Numbered from the stretch's first letter, positions 44,245-54,535 are shown. The stretch: DNA of 64,000 nucleotides from an uncultured Alteromonadaceae bacterium (GCA_947501935.1 CANMXU010000020.1:1-64000); one strand, 5' to 3'. Notes: a model not told the origin generated them from the letters alone. Numbers and translations: made by a program.

Positions 44245-45903
44245 ATGGCAGAGCAAAAAAATCATCCCGAGCTAACTGTTAGCCAAATTGATCTAACAAT
44301 AGATGCTATTCCAGACCTGAAAAAGCCTGACTCAAATAAAACAGAGATTATTAACCCCAATGCACTTATAACTTCTGAACAGCATAAAAGCTCGCCTAAA
44401 ATTGTGCTTGCTACCTTAAACGCAAGATTCTTTCATACCAGTTTTGGTTTACGTTACCTGTATGCAAATTTAAAAGAATTACAGCAATTTTGTCAGATAA
44501 AAGAGTTTATTATTCAAACTCGTGCCATTGATATTGTTGAACAAATACTTGATTCTAAACCCGATATTGTCGGTTTTGGGGTTTATATTTGGAATATTGT
44601 TGAAACCACTGATGTAGTTAACTTATTAAAAGTAATCGCCCCTGAAATTAAGGTTGTTTTAGGCGGGCCAGAGGTGAGTTATGAAACTGAAGACCAAGCG
44701 ATTGTGCAGTGTGCCGATTACGTATTAACTGGCCCTGCAGATTTAAGCTTTTATCAATTGTGTAAAGACCTTATTAATAACACGCCACCAGACAAAAAAA
44801 TTCTAAAGTCGAAACCCGTAGCGTTAGAAGAAATAGCCTTGCCTTATGAATATTATACCGATGAAGACTTAAAGCACCGTTTGCTTTATGTTGAAGCGTC
44901 GCGTGGTTGTCCGTTTAAATGTGAATTTTGTTTATCGTCGTTAGACAAATCTTCTTTGCCATTTGAGTTAGAGTTATTTCTCGAACAAATGGAAATTCTT
45001 TATCAACGTGGCGCGCGAAACTTCAAATTTATCGACAGAACCTTTAATTTAAATATTAAAACTACCATGCAAATTATGCAGTTTTTCTTAGATAAAATGA
45101 CTGACGATCTTTATCTGCATTTTGAAGTGGTGCCTGATCATTTACCAAGAAAACTAAAAGAATTATTAGCGCAGTTTCCAAAGGGCAGTTTACAGTTTGA
45201 AATAGGCATACAAACCTTTAATACACAGGTTCAAGCCAATATAAGCCGTAAGCAAAATAACGCCAAGTCAAAAGAGAACTTAACATGGTTAAGAGATAAT
45301 ACCTCAGCGCATATTCATGCAGATCTTATTTTTGGTTTACCAGGGGAGACCTTCGACACTTTTAAAGACAGCTTTAACCAGCTGTATCATTGTCGCCCTC
45401 ATGAAATTCAAATGGGTATTTTGAAACGCTTAAAAGGTAGTCCAATTATTCGTCATACCGAAGCGTTCGATCTACGTTTTAACCCGTTGCCACCCTTTAA
45501 TATATTAAGTACTGACCGGGTCAGTTTTAGCACAATGCAACGTATAAATCGCTTTGCCAGGTACTGGGACATGATAGGTAATTCAGGGCGTTTTAAATAT
45601 TCATTGCCGCATATATTGTCTGATGAACCCTTTGATGACTTTATGGCTATTACTGAATGGATTTTCAATAAAACCGGCCAAATTCACAAAATAAGCCTGA
45701 AAAAATTGTTTGAGCTCATTTCGCAATCGGTTGAAGCGTTATTTCCAGAAAAGCATAAACTGGTTATTGAAAAAATAGAACAAGACTACAATGCAGCGAA
45801 GCTTAAAAGCCTGTTTAGTAGCCTTAATTTGTATGGCGCTGAGCAAGTTGAGACAACCAGTAAAAATAGATCGTTAAAGCGTCAACAACAGCATATGAGC
45901 TGA
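44245..45903 (+). CDS. B12-binding radical SAM protein
   Basis: 552 residues. The N-terminal Rossmann-like cobalamin-binding region (about 55–190: IVLATLNARFFHTSFGLRYLY, VGFGVYIWNI, VVLGGPEVS) precedes the radical SAM core. Its cluster motif CPFKCEFC lies in VEASRGCPFKCEFCLSS. FKFIDRTFN and HADLIFGLPGE are further barrel strands, and a DUF4080-type C-terminus follows. The reaction is unknown; relatives carry out methyl transfers. It is transcribed alone. Confidence 0.88.
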   Translation: MAEQKNHPELTVSQIDLTIDAIPDLKKPDSNKTEIINPNALITSEQHKSSPKIVLATLNARFFHTSFGLRYLYANLKELQQFCQIKEFIIQTRAIDIVEQILDSKPDIVGFGVYIWNIVETTDVVNLLKVIAPEIKVVLGGPEVSYETEDQAIVQCADYVLTGPADLSFYQLCKDLINNTPPDKKILKSKPVALEEIALPYEYYTDEDLKHRLLYVEASRGCPFKCEFCLSSLDKSSLPFELELFLEQMEILYQRGARNFKFIDRTFNLNIKTTMQIMQFFLDKMTDDLYLHFEVVPDHLPRKLKELLAQFPKGSLQFEIGIQTFNTQVQANISRKQNNAKSKENLTWLRDNTSAHIHADLIFGLPGETFDTFKDSFNQLYHCRPHEIQMGILKRLKGSPIIRHTEAFDLRFNPLPPFNILSTDRVSFSTMQRINRFARYWDMIGNSGRFKYSLPHILSDEPFDDFMAITEWIFNKTGQIHKISLKKLFELISQSVEALFPEKHKLVIEKIEQDYNAAKLKSLFSSLNLYGAEQVETTSKNRSLKRQQQHMS

Positions 45904-46046
45904 TGTCGGTAACAAAGTTAATTACAAAATTTAACTGTATGAATATCTGAAGAATTGAGCTACTTTATCAATATAGTAAGCCGATCATCATAATTAAACG
46001 TTACGGTTTACATGAGTATCAAGCAATTAACTTATCGTTATTTAAT

Positions 46047-46250
46047 TTGGAGAAAGTCATGAATAATAAAATTATTGGTATTGTACTCATTATTGTAGGT
46101 GTTGCCCTAGCGATTTGGGGATACAACATTTACGATTCTGCTGGTTCTCAAGTAACTAGAGCATTTAATGGCGATACCCCCATTGAGGCTTGGGCTGGTA
46201 TGGTTGGTGGCGTTATTTGTGTTTTAGTAGGAATTACTAGGCTAAAATAA
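46047..46250 (+). CDS. DUF3185 small membrane protein
   Basis: 67 residues with two membrane segments (IIGIVLIIVGVALAIWGYNIYDS and AWAGMVGGVICVLVGITRL). The GYNIYDSAGSQV centre identifies DUF3185. TGGAGAAAG precedes ATG. It is the first of a run of small accessory genes and is followed by an attC-like site. Confidence 0.85.
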   Translation: MEKVMNNKIIGIVLIIVGVALAIWGYNIYDSAGSQVTRAFNGDTPIEAWAGMVGGVICVLVGITRLK

Positions 46251-46277
46251 CTGCTTGGCATATTATTCAAACGATAT

Positions 46278-46351
46278 ATTTAACACTTCCTAGCTTCCGC
46301 TACACTTCACATTTTAGTAAACTCATAAACGCCCGAAAGAGGGCGTTATCT
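46278..46351 (+). repeat. Solitary attC-like site
   Basis: It begins ATTTAAC and ends GTTATCT, with TAGCTTCCGCTACACTTCAC and ATTTTAGTAAACTC inside. The latter matches the centre of attC-1 and attC-4. The outer arm AACGCCC-GAAA-GAGGGCGTT is a small hairpin. At 74 bp it is shorter than the array sites and may be degenerate. Confidence 0.6.
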
Positions 46352-46382
46352 TCATTTTAATCCCACATCCTTTTGAGGAACT

Positions 46383-46649
46383 ATGGCTGACTTTCTTGTA
46401 ATTATTACCCTTATAACCGGTTCTATGGGACTGATGTTATTTGTTATCGGTTCAATTTTTTCTATGGTGACTGCATTTGGCAATCAACAAAGAGCATATG
46501 GATTTTTAATACTTCTATTTCTACCTCTTTCATTAATTTATTGTGCTAAACATTGGCATATAGCCGCGTATTCAGGCCGAATGGTTTTTTCAGGTGCTAT
46601 TTTATTGCTGATAACAGCGGGGATTTTAAAAATTGCAGGCTTGTACTAA
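46383..46649 (+). CDS. Small membrane protein
   Basis: 88 residues with three hydrophobic segments (LVIITLITGSMGLMLFVIGSIF, AYGFLILLFLPLSLIYCA and MVFSGAILLLITAGILKIAG). GAGGAAC lies before ATG. I do not recognise the family. It begins 32 bp after the attC-like site and ends 29 bp before the GFA gene. Confidence 0.7.
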   Translation: MADFLVIITLITGSMGLMLFVIGSIFSMVTAFGNQQRAYGFLILLFLPLSLIYCAKHWHIAAYSGRMVFSGAILLLITAGILKIAGLY

Positions 46650-46678
46650 GTGGTTGTTAAAAATACTTTTAGGAGCTG

Positions 46679-47083
46679 ATGATGCAAATTCAAGGTGAAT
46701 GTTTCTGTGGTCAAATATCATATGCGATCACAGGGTCGCTTCGTGACGCTAGATCATGTCATTGTTCGCGCTGCAGAAAAGCCTTTAGCTCACAGGCCTC
46801 AGCTTACGCTTTAGTTGAACCAAAACAGTTTGAATGGCTAAGCGGCCAAGAACTTTTAACGCTATACCAAAGCCAGCAAGGTTTTGGATTGCAGTTTTGT
46901 AAAGTATGCGGTTCAACCTTATGTGGCGTTTTTAATGGTCAAATTCATGGTGTAACTTTGGGGTGTGTTAATGGCGACCCTAAAATTGAAATTGGTCAGC
47001 ATATTTTTGTTGGCTCAAAAGCTACATGGGAAGTTATGCCTGAGCATGTTGTAAAATACCATGAGGCAGCGCCAAAGTCTTAA
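46679..47083 (+). CDS. GFA-family (CENP-V/GFA fold) protein
   Basis: 134 residues. The zinc ligands of the GFA family are all visible: CFCG at the start, CHCSRCRKAF in the middle, and CKVCGSTLCG later. The ATG at 46679 or the next codon may be used; AGGAGCTG is just upstream. Members bind zinc and some use glutathione adducts of formaldehyde, but most have no known substrate. It is a small stand-alone gene in the accessory run. Confidence 0.9.
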   Translation: MMQIQGECFCGQISYAITGSLRDARSCHCSRCRKAFSSQASAYALVEPKQFEWLSGQELLTLYQSQQGFGLQFCKVCGSTLCGVFNGQIHGVTLGCVNGDPKIEIGQHIFVGSKATWEVMPEHVVKYHEAAPKS

Positions 47084-47159
47084 ATTGTATAGTTCCACAT
47101 TTTAAAAAACCTTAATAACACTTTATCAACAGGCCCTTTTCCGCCTTGAGTATTCCCAT

Positions 47160-47609
47160 ATGAAAAGCATAGATTTATTTGTAAAAAACTGGAGCAGTAA
47201 AAACGCTATGGTTCCAATTGGTAGCGATGATATAGCCGAGCTTGAAACTAAATTACATGCGGTATTGCCTAATGCTTACAAATACTTAATTACTACTTAT
47301 GGCTTGGTACATACCCCTAATGTATTAACCAAAATTATCGACCTAAATGTTGGAATGTCAGAGGTACAAGACTTTTTAAGCCTTGATGACGTTTTTACAC
47401 TTTCACAGCTTTATGAAATGAGCGGTATGCCTAAAGGACACATTCTGTTTGCCTCTGACTGTAAGGGCAACATGTTTTGTTTCAAGTTATCTGACTGTGT
47501 CAGCACTAAAAGCGATGCTCCAGTATGGTTTTATCATCATGATTCTTGCACCGTTGCAAAAGCTGCAGACTCTTTCACCCTGTGGCTTGATCAGTTTAAT
47601 AATCTTTAA
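47160..47609 (+). CDS. SMI1/KNR4-family protein
   Basis: 149 residues. DDIAELETKLHAVLPNAYKYLITTYG is the SMI1/KNR4 opening (E-x2-L, then LP..Y..F/L..YG). HILFASDCKGNMFCF and VWFYHHDSCTVAKAADSFTLWLDQF match its later strands. Family members are often immunity proteins for polymorphic toxins. No toxin lies beside this one, so it may be an orphan immunity gene. Confidence 0.85.
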   Translation: MKSIDLFVKNWSSKNAMVPIGSDDIAELETKLHAVLPNAYKYLITTYGLVHTPNVLTKIIDLNVGMSEVQDFLSLDDVFTLSQLYEMSGMPKGHILFASDCKGNMFCFKLSDCVSTKSDAPVWFYHHDSCTVAKAADSFTLWLDQFNNL

Positions 47610-47942
47610 CTATATACATGAAGCTCATGTGAAAGCTTAATTTTAATAAATGCTTTAATGCCTATAGTGAGCAGAAAATGAAAATACATTCTCAAGTATT
47701 TTCTTGTCTTTTACTTATGTTTTTTTCCTCGATAGATGATCTTAAAAACCTAAAGTCAGTTTGCGTTAAGCTAACAGTGTGGCGAGTGGTTAACCACATT
47801 AAAATGGCAAGTCTCAAAGTTACACACACAGCATGAAGTTATAAAAGAGCAATAGCTTGCACACCGTGTGAATAAGTGTTTATTATTAAAGAGTATTATA
47901 TAAGTATTTTATTCATTAACTTGGCGTAATAAATCAGAGGAA
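47610..47942. other. Intergenic region with doubtful short frame
   Basis: About 330 bp. A 52-codon frame from ATG 47678 starts like a signal peptide (MKIHSQVFSCLLLMFFSS) but continues without recognisable features. It may be the truncated start of a lost gene. Confidence 0.35.
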
Positions 47943-48209
47943 ATGTCGATGCCTACCAATAAGCACAAACGTAAAGCTTCAGCGTCTAAATCAAAGTCCA
48001 CTAAAAATGAGCAACAACTTGGCTTGATAAGCTCACATCCCAAAGCATTTGTAATGGTGGGAATGTTTTTTGTTGTTTTGGGCATATACCTTTTAGCTTT
48101 TGAGTCTCAAGATAATGCCATGTTTGGTTTGGCGATGATTTCTTTGGTAGCCGGAGCCGCCACCTCAATATTTGCAAAAATATCTCTAGTAAAGAAAACC
48201 GCAAAATAG
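47943..48209 (+). CDS. Small basic membrane protein
   Basis: 88 residues. A Lys/Ser-rich start (NKHKRKASASKSKSTKNEQQ) is followed by two hydrophobic segments, AFVMVGMFFVVLGIYLLAF and MFGLAMISLVAGAATSIFA. AGAGGAAATG precedes the start. No family is recognised. Confidence 0.65.
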   Translation: MSMPTNKHKRKASASKSKSTKNEQQLGLISSHPKAFVMVGMFFVVLGIYLLAFESQDNAMFGLAMISLVAGAATSIFAKISLVKKTAK

Positions 48210-48263
48210 TGCCTTTTTATCATAATAAAGTTTGTACAAACTAAGAAAATATCAGGATTTACC

Positions 48264-48458
48264 ATGGTACCTATAGAACAAGCCATAGAAGCCGCTTATC
48301 AGGCACACATATCTTCACTGTATAAGGTTTTGTCACAGTCTATTTTAGCTGCGAATAATGACGAAAATGAAATAAATACTGCTGAAAGCCGGTTTAAAAA
48401 AGGTTTACGCTTTGCCGCTGATGTTAGAAGTAGAGCTAGAGTAATTGCTGATTTATAA
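48264..48458 (+). CDS. Small hypothetical protein
   Basis: 64 residues, mostly helical by eye (IEQAIEAAYQAHISSLYKVLSQSI, then a charged loop and RFKKGLRFAADVRSRARVI). ATCAGGATT precedes ATG. I see no known domain. It lies 54 bp before the GNAT gene and could be co-transcribed with it. Confidence 0.55.
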   Translation: MVPIEQAIEAAYQAHISSLYKVLSQSILAANNDENEINTAESRFKKGLRFAADVRSRARVIADL

Positions 48459-48512
48459 CGTATGTGTATTTTCAATTTTACTTGTAACAACCAAGAATAC
48501 TTATGAGTAGCT

Positions 48513-48986
48513 ATGAATATTGAGTTTAGAGAAGCAAGTGTACAAGATGCTGAAACCATAGCTGATTTTGTGATCAAGCTTACTAATGAAATTTCTGAGT
48601 TATCTACAGCTAAAGCTTTTGAACTTGACCTTGCGATCACCACTGAAAATTGTCGTGCTCTAATTGACAACGGACACTATGCTGCAATTATTGCTATGCA
48701 TGAAAATTCAGCCATTGCCGTGGTAACTATTTCACAAACATATGCTTTATATGCCAAAGGGAAGGTGGGTGTAATTCAAGAGTTTTACGTTACACCAAAA
48801 TATAGAAAATCAGGTGTTGGTTCAATGCTAATTGAACAGGTGAAAAATTATGGTAAACAACATAAATGGTCATGCATTGAATTATGTACGCCACCTTTGC
48901 CTGAATTTGAGAGCACTTTAAACTTCTATCAAAAAAACGGATTAACCCCCGTTGGCGGCCGTAAAATGCGGCAGGCATTGGTATAG
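48513..48986 (+). CDS. GNAT-family N-acetyltransferase
   Basis: 157 residues with the GNAT core. VGVIQEFYVTPKYRKSGVGSMLIEQ contains the acetyl-CoA loop motif (R-K-S-G-V-G-S). WSCIELCTPPLPEFESTLNFYQKNGL is the C-terminal strand and helix with the Y and N typical of the family. The substrate is unknown. Confidence 0.9.
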   Translation: MNIEFREASVQDAETIADFVIKLTNEISELSTAKAFELDLAITTENCRALIDNGHYAAIIAMHENSAIAVVTISQTYALYAKGKVGVIQEFYVTPKYRKSGVGSMLIEQVKNYGKQHKWSCIELCTPPLPEFESTLNFYQKNGLTPVGGRKMRQALV

Positions 48987-49107
48987 TTAGGGAGATTAAC
49001 CTATTTATTCAACAATTAGCCGCTGCTTTATAAATACCCAGTGCCTATTGTTCGGGTAATTCTGCAGAGTATTTACAGTAATAACCTCAACCCATAACTG
49101 CCGTAAA

Positions 49108-51393
49108 TTAACCGGTTAATTTTTTACCTAATAACACAGATATCTGCTCGGCTCCTACAGGTTTACTAAATAAATATCCCTGCGCAGAGTCACAGCCAAG
49201 TTGCTGAAGCATGTTAAATTGTTCTTTTTTCTCAATACCTTCAGCTGTCACTTCATGACCAAGGTTGTGTCCCATTTCGATCATCGAACTTATTAAAAGC
49301 TTTGACTTATTATCGGTGAGCATGTCATCAATAAAATACTTATCAATTTTTAAAAAATCTACGTTGAGGTGTTTAAGAGAAGCAAAAGAGGAATAACCTA
49401 TGCCGAAGTCGTCGATGGCAAGTAATATACCGAGCTCTTTTAAATGTTCAAAAATAATCAGGTTTTCTTGATTGGTTTGCACAACCCCCTCGGTTACTTC
49501 TAATTCAAGATCCTCAGGTAATATGCCAGTTTCACTAATAACTTTTTTAATCAAAGGAACTAGATCACTATCAAGAAAATGACTAGGTGAAATATTCACC
49601 GCCATGCGAACAGCGGGTAATCCGCTTTTCTTCCATAAAGTTGATTGACCACAGGCAGTTTTTAATACCCATTCTGTCAGCGATTTTATCATACCAATTT
49701 GTTCAGCCATGTCGATAAAATCAACCGGAGAAATTTGGCCTAGTTCAGGGTGGTTCCATCGAGACAAAGCTTCAACACTTATTACCTCACCCGTATTAAT
49801 ATCAATTTTGGGTTGATAAACTAAAGTAAGTTGTTGCTTTTCTATTGCCTCTCTTAAATATTGCTGTATTTTAAAGCGGTATTCGGCTTTCTTGGTTAAG
49901 TCTTTGTTGTAATAAGAATACCGGTTTTTACCAAGATCTTTTGCTGCATATAAAGCGGTATCTGCAGCTTTTAATATTGTTTGTATATCTTTGCCATCAT
50001 TTGGGTAGTAGGCAATACCTATACTACAAGCAGGAGTGAATTTCCTGCCAATTAATTCAATAGGTTGTGATATAAGATCAAGACAACGCTGCGCAACGTG
50101 GCTTGCGTCATATTCATCTTCTACATCGCTCACAGCAATACAAAATTCATCTCCACTAAGGCGTGCAATGTAGTCAACTTCACGGCATGCTTTTTTTAAA
50201 CGTTGCGCTGCTTCTTTAAGCAGAAAATCACCCGCGTCGTGACCTAAGCTATCGTTAACATGTTTGAAGTTATCAAGATCAATATACAATAAACCAAATT
50301 TACGGTTATTGCGGGCACATTCTTTTATTAAGCTTTCAATATTTAAATAAAAATGAGTACGACTAGAAAGCTTGGTAAGTTCGTCAGTGTAGGCTAAGTC
50401 GCGAATACGTTTTTGTGTATGCTCTCGCTCCATAACAATACTTGCAAGTCGAGCTGCTGAGGTAAGATCATTTGATTGTTCTTTATTCGGCAAAGCAGGG
50501 TAGTCGAAGTACATACCAAACGCGCCTAATACTTTTCCTGTTGAACCCTTAATTGGCTCTGACCAGCAACAACGCATACCAAATGGCAGTGCCACATCTT
50601 TTAAATCTGCCCATTTAGGATCTGTTTCAATATTTTCTACAATGACACGTTTGCCAGTATAAGAAGATGTGCCACATGATCCAACTTCTGGACCATTGAT
50701 TAGGCCGTGTACTGCCTCACAATAGGCTTTTGGTAGACTTGGAGCACCACCATGTAATAGCTTATTTCCTTCTAACTCAAGCATTGAACAGCGCATCCCT
50801 GGGTGACGCTCTTCATATAATAAAGCTATTTCATCATAGATCGAAAGTGCTGGCTTTCCCTTTGCGATCATTTCGAGAATTTTAGTATTTCGCTTATCAA
50901 ATAACTCAGCTTTCTTTTGTCGGGTTATGTCAACATGAGTGCCAATTAAACGGATTGGCTCACAAGCAGAACCACGGCTTACTTTAAAGGCACGAGAGCG
51001 AATAAAAACTTCATGTCCTTGCTTGTGCTGCATGCGCATTTCAACTTCAAATGACTCTGCTTCGCCAGATAAGTATTTTTGTACTTTATTGAGTACAAAG
51101 TCTTTATCATCAAGGTGAACCATTGTAGCCCAAGTACTTAATTTATCTTCAATTTCATATTCACCATACCCAAGCATTTCTTTCCAGCGAGGTGAATAAT
51201 AAACCTCATCGGTTTCTAGATCCCAATCCCAAAGGCCATCACTCGCGCCACGCATGGCTAATGCAAAGCGTTCTTCACTATTGAAAAGTTGATTTGTACG
51301 TACTTCTTTAGTTCGATGGGCTGTAGCTAGTTCAGAATTTAATTTTTCAATCTCTTTACGAAGCTTAATTTCTTTATCGTCAATCTTGGACAT
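49108..51393 (-). CDS. PAS–GAF–GGDEF–EAL c-di-GMP enzyme
   Basis: 761 residues without membrane segments. Domain order: a short coiled start, PAS (about 45–165: ALAMRGASDGLWDWDLETD), GAF (about 185–330), GGDEF (about 345–500) and EAL (about 510–755). The GGDEF site reads SGDEF, preceded by the product-inhibition site REVD (RxxD). The EAL site keeps VEALSRW, DDFGIGYSSF and KIDKYFIDD. Both activities are therefore possible. It is transcribed alone, away from the TonB receptor gene. Confidence 0.94.
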   Translation of the reverse strand: MSKIDDKEIKLRKEIEKLNSELATAHRTKEVRTNQLFNSEERFALAMRGASDGLWDWDLETDEVYYSPRWKEMLGYGEYEIEDKLSTWATMVHLDDKDFVLNKVQKYLSGEAESFEVEMRMQHKQGHEVFIRSRAFKVSRGSACEPIRLIGTHVDITRQKKAELFDKRNTKILEMIAKGKPALSIYDEIALLYEERHPGMRCSMLELEGNKLLHGGAPSLPKAYCEAVHGLINGPEVGSCGTSSYTGKRVIVENIETDPKWADLKDVALPFGMRCCWSEPIKGSTGKVLGAFGMYFDYPALPNKEQSNDLTSAARLASIVMEREHTQKRIRDLAYTDELTKLSSRTHFYLNIESLIKECARNNRKFGLLYIDLDNFKHVNDSLGHDAGDFLLKEAAQRLKKACREVDYIARLSGDEFCIAVSDVEDEYDASHVAQRCLDLISQPIELIGRKFTPACSIGIAYYPNDGKDIQTILKAADTALYAAKDLGKNRYSYYNKDLTKKAEYRFKIQQYLREAIEKQQLTLVYQPKIDINTGEVISVEALSRWNHPELGQISPVDFIDMAEQIGMIKSLTEWVLKTACGQSTLWKKSGLPAVRMAVNISPSHFLDSDLVPLIKKVISETGILPEDLELEVTEGVVQTNQENLIIFEHLKELGILLAIDDFGIGYSSFASLKHLNVDFLKIDKYFIDDMLTDNKSKLLISSMIEMGHNLGHEVTAEGIEKKEQFNMLQQLGCDSAQGYLFSKPVGAEQISVLLGKKLTG

Positions 51394-52026
51394 AATCGCC
51401 TCAAATCAGTGGGTGAAATTACAGTCGAGGTAAATAATTGAAAAGCTTAAAATGGAAAACTATATCTGTTGCTAGATTAAAGATAGCAATTTTTCTTAAT
51501 TAGCCAAAGATGTTTATTCGTGGTCATACCTATATAACAGTTAAATAATCACATAGAGATGAATTACTTTATTGCATTGATATAGCATGTTGCTTGTTTT
51601 ATATAATGGTATTTACCCTATAATCAGAGAAGATTTATATAGCCCTACATTCGCTAATACAAAATATTATTAGGTTAAAAAAGTACCGAGGTCAGGTAAA
51701 TTCCGCTTAGCTGACTTGCTCAGCAGTGACATAAGCTAAGCTCTCTTGAAAAGAAGTACTTATAAAAAATTGCTGTTGGTATATAAAAACAAAGATTTAA
51801 TAGGGTGTTTTCCCTTTAGTTACTTTTGATTAAATGAAAATTAATTACTTGCTGAATTTTTGTTCAGGTTCATTTAATTAATCCTAGGTAGATTAAAAAG
51901 TGAGAACAGTTCTATTACTCATTAATAGCCGCTTTTCGAGTGAAATAAATATTTACATAGCCGAAGTAATTAACACTGATCGCTTCAGCTTAGATAAACT
52001 AAAATAGAATTCATAGGGGAAGTAAC
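51394..52026. other. Divergent intergenic region
   Basis: About 630 bp between the GGDEF–EAL gene and the TonB receptor gene. I see no ORF of substance, tRNA or terminator. It presumably holds both promoters. AGGGGAAG just precedes the receptor ATG. Confidence 0.5.
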
Positions 52027-54510
52027 ATGAAGCTTAACTTAATAACTAAAGCGGTACTATTAGCATCGCTAACTAGCATACCATCATATGCATTTGAAGA
52101 AGCTGAAACGACTCAACAAGCTAAAGATGAGTTAAAAGTAGAAAAAATTACGGTTACAGCACGTAAATATAAAGAAAGTTCTCAAGAAGTTCCGGTGTCA
52201 ATGAGCGTTATTACCTCTGACTCCCTTGATAATATCGCCGCGTTTGAATTTTCCGATATTACAAAACTAGCACCAGGTCTTGAAATTACCGGCGATGATG
52301 CTGTATCAGGTACAATTAAAATGCGTGGTGTTGGTAAAGATGCATTTTCTGGTGGAATGGACGATTCAGTAGTTATTTTCATTGACGGTGTTGCGCAAAC
52401 TTCAGTAGGTGCAGCTTTTGGTTCGTTATCTGATATTGCCCGTGTCGAAGTTCTGCGTGGCCCTCAAGGTACACTTTACGGTAAAAATGCTCCCGCTGGT
52501 GCAATTAATATCACGACAAAAAGCATTGATATGTACGATGTGAAAGGGGGTTTTAGTTCAAGTCACTTTTATACGGAACATGCCTCAACATACGGTACAT
52601 CAAATAAAGCGCACATTAATGTACCACTTATTGAAGGTGAATTAGGTATGCGTGTTTCTGCTTTTTATGATGATGATGAAGGCTATATTTATAATGACTT
52701 CCTAAAAACAGAAGCAAATGACAGCAAACGCGAAGGTGCACGTGTTAAATTACAGTATATTCCGACGGATAATTTAGATATTACTTTTATCGGTAATTAC
52801 ACTGATCAATATAATGGTCGTGTATTTGGTTATATACCTGGTTTTGGACCAGAATATGTTAATGAAAAAGACAACCCTGTTTACGGCACTAATATTGGCA
52901 CAGAAGCTTCAAGTGATACTTTCGAATCCGTTTTTGGTGGTGCAGAAAATATTCCAAACGGTGGTGTAGATTCATATAAAATCTACTCAGATAACCAAGA
53001 CTTTAGTAAAACCCGCTTAAAAGATGCTCAAGTAAATTTTAATTACGACTCTGAAACCCATTCTTTAACTTCAATTACCTATTATCAAGAAGTTAAAACG
53101 CAATTCTCAAGCGATCAAAATGGCACGCCGATTGTTGATTCACTATTGAATATTGAGACTAATCAAAATTTATTCTCACAAGAATTTCGTATTAGTAATA
53201 TCGATAATGATGTATTTGATTATTTAGTTGGCTTTTATTATTCAAAATCAGAGCAAGAAGGGCCAAAAGATGGTAGCCCTAATACGAAAAACACCAACTT
53301 TGGATCACAGATTTTCTTACCGGCAATACCGACAGGCCAAGGTTTTGATTTTCCAGCAGGGCTTTACCGAGCAGATAACACAGCATATATTGATTCAAAT
53401 GTCACCGGTGAGTCTTTTGGCTATTTTGGTCATCTAAATTACCATTTAAGTGACGAGTGGACCATCAGTGGTGGATTACGTTATAACGATGAGTCTAAAT
53501 CTAGCTTTGTTGATGTTTATAACCAATTAAATGTTAACTACGGTACTCCATTCATCCCGGAATTTGGTATGAACATACCTTTGGGAGAAATAGACTTTGG
53601 TGTTCAGCCATTGCCTGCTGCTGGTCTACCAAGGTCAAAAGAAAATTATTATAACGTTTCTGGTAGTGCTAAATTACAATATAAGCAAGACGAAGACATT
53701 ATGTATTACTTAGCACTTGATACTGCTTATCGTTCAGGTGGCTTCAACCTTGGCGCTGTCGGTCCGTTAGCTGATTTACAAACTTTTGAACCTGAAGACA
53801 GTACTGCAATTGAAATTGGTATGAAAGGCAGCTTTTTTGATAGCCGCTTACAATGGAATATTGATGCTTATTACCAAGAGTTTGAAAATTATCAATTCGG
53901 AGATCAACCTCGTCAAGATAACTTCGGCACAGGTTTAGTTTTCACTGATATTGGCTCAGATGAACCAGTAAATGCGATATCTGTTTTTCAATCTCATGTA
54001 TTAAATGCTGAAAAAGCAATTAGCCAAGGTATTGAAACTGATTTCATTTATATAGCGACTCGAAACCTTACATTAAGTGGTGCCATGACTTACATCGACA
54101 CCGAATACAAAGAGTTTATGGGATTCTGTGATACGGGTGAAACTGAAAGTACACAACTGTTATACTGTGACTACAGTGGCCGTGAAATTGGTTCTAACTT
54201 TGGTGTTGCCCCAGCTAGTTTTTCAGCTAATTTAAATTCAGTTTTTTACGCTGATATCGAGTCAGTAGGGTTAAGCATTTCTCATACTTTACAATTAAAC
54301 TACGATAATGTTGTTAAATATCGTGCTGATTACCATGCAGGTATAGAGCCTAAAGATGGTGATTGGAGTGTTAAGTTATTTGTCAAAAACTTATTTGATC
54401 GTGAATCAGGCCATATTCGAGCTAGAACTGTTGGGAATTCAACGGATACCTTTAATTATGATATGGTTCGTCCACGTCAAATCGGGGTAACCTTTGGCTA
54501 TAATTTCTAA
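52027..54510 (+). CDS. TonB-dependent outer-membrane receptor
   Basis: 827 residues. Signal peptide MKLNLITKAVLLASLTSIPSYA. The TonB box region VEKITVTARKYKESSQEVPVSM and the plug domain (MRGVGKDAFSGGMDDSVVIFIDGV, RVEVLRGPQGTLYGKNAPAGAIN) occupy about residues 35–160. The rest is a 22-strand-type barrel ending in GVTFGYNF with the terminal Phe. The substrate is probably a carbohydrate or similar, judging from the downstream catabolic operon, but the link is inferred. Confidence 0.94.
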   Translation: MKLNLITKAVLLASLTSIPSYAFEEAETTQQAKDELKVEKITVTARKYKESSQEVPVSMSVITSDSLDNIAAFEFSDITKLAPGLEITGDDAVSGTIKMRGVGKDAFSGGMDDSVVIFIDGVAQTSVGAAFGSLSDIARVEVLRGPQGTLYGKNAPAGAINITTKSIDMYDVKGGFSSSHFYTEHASTYGTSNKAHINVPLIEGELGMRVSAFYDDDEGYIYNDFLKTEANDSKREGARVKLQYIPTDNLDITFIGNYTDQYNGRVFGYIPGFGPEYVNEKDNPVYGTNIGTEASSDTFESVFGGAENIPNGGVDSYKIYSDNQDFSKTRLKDAQVNFNYDSETHSLTSITYYQEVKTQFSSDQNGTPIVDSLLNIETNQNLFSQEFRISNIDNDVFDYLVGFYYSKSEQEGPKDGSPNTKNTNFGSQIFLPAIPTGQGFDFPAGLYRADNTAYIDSNVTGESFGYFGHLNYHLSDEWTISGGLRYNDESKSSFVDVYNQLNVNYGTPFIPEFGMNIPLGEIDFGVQPLPAAGLPRSKENYYNVSGSAKLQYKQDEDIMYYLALDTAYRSGGFNLGAVGPLADLQTFEPEDSTAIEIGMKGSFFDSRLQWNIDAYYQEFENYQFGDQPRQDNFGTGLVFTDIGSDEPVNAISVFQSHVLNAEKAISQGIETDFIYIATRNLTLSGAMTYIDTEYKEFMGFCDTGETESTQLLYCDYSGREIGSNFGVAPASFSANLNSVFYADIESVGLSISHTLQLNYDNVVKYRADYHAGIEPKDGDWSVKLFVKNLFDRESGHIRARTVGNSTDTFNYDMVRPRQIGVTFGYNF

Positions 54511-54535
54511 TCATTTTTAGAAAATAACCTCACTT

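Noticed and set aside
49108-51393. Inactive diguanylate cyclase because of SGDEF
   Set aside because: SGDEF is a tolerated variant of GGDEF and the RxxD inhibition site is intact, so inactivity cannot be claimed.
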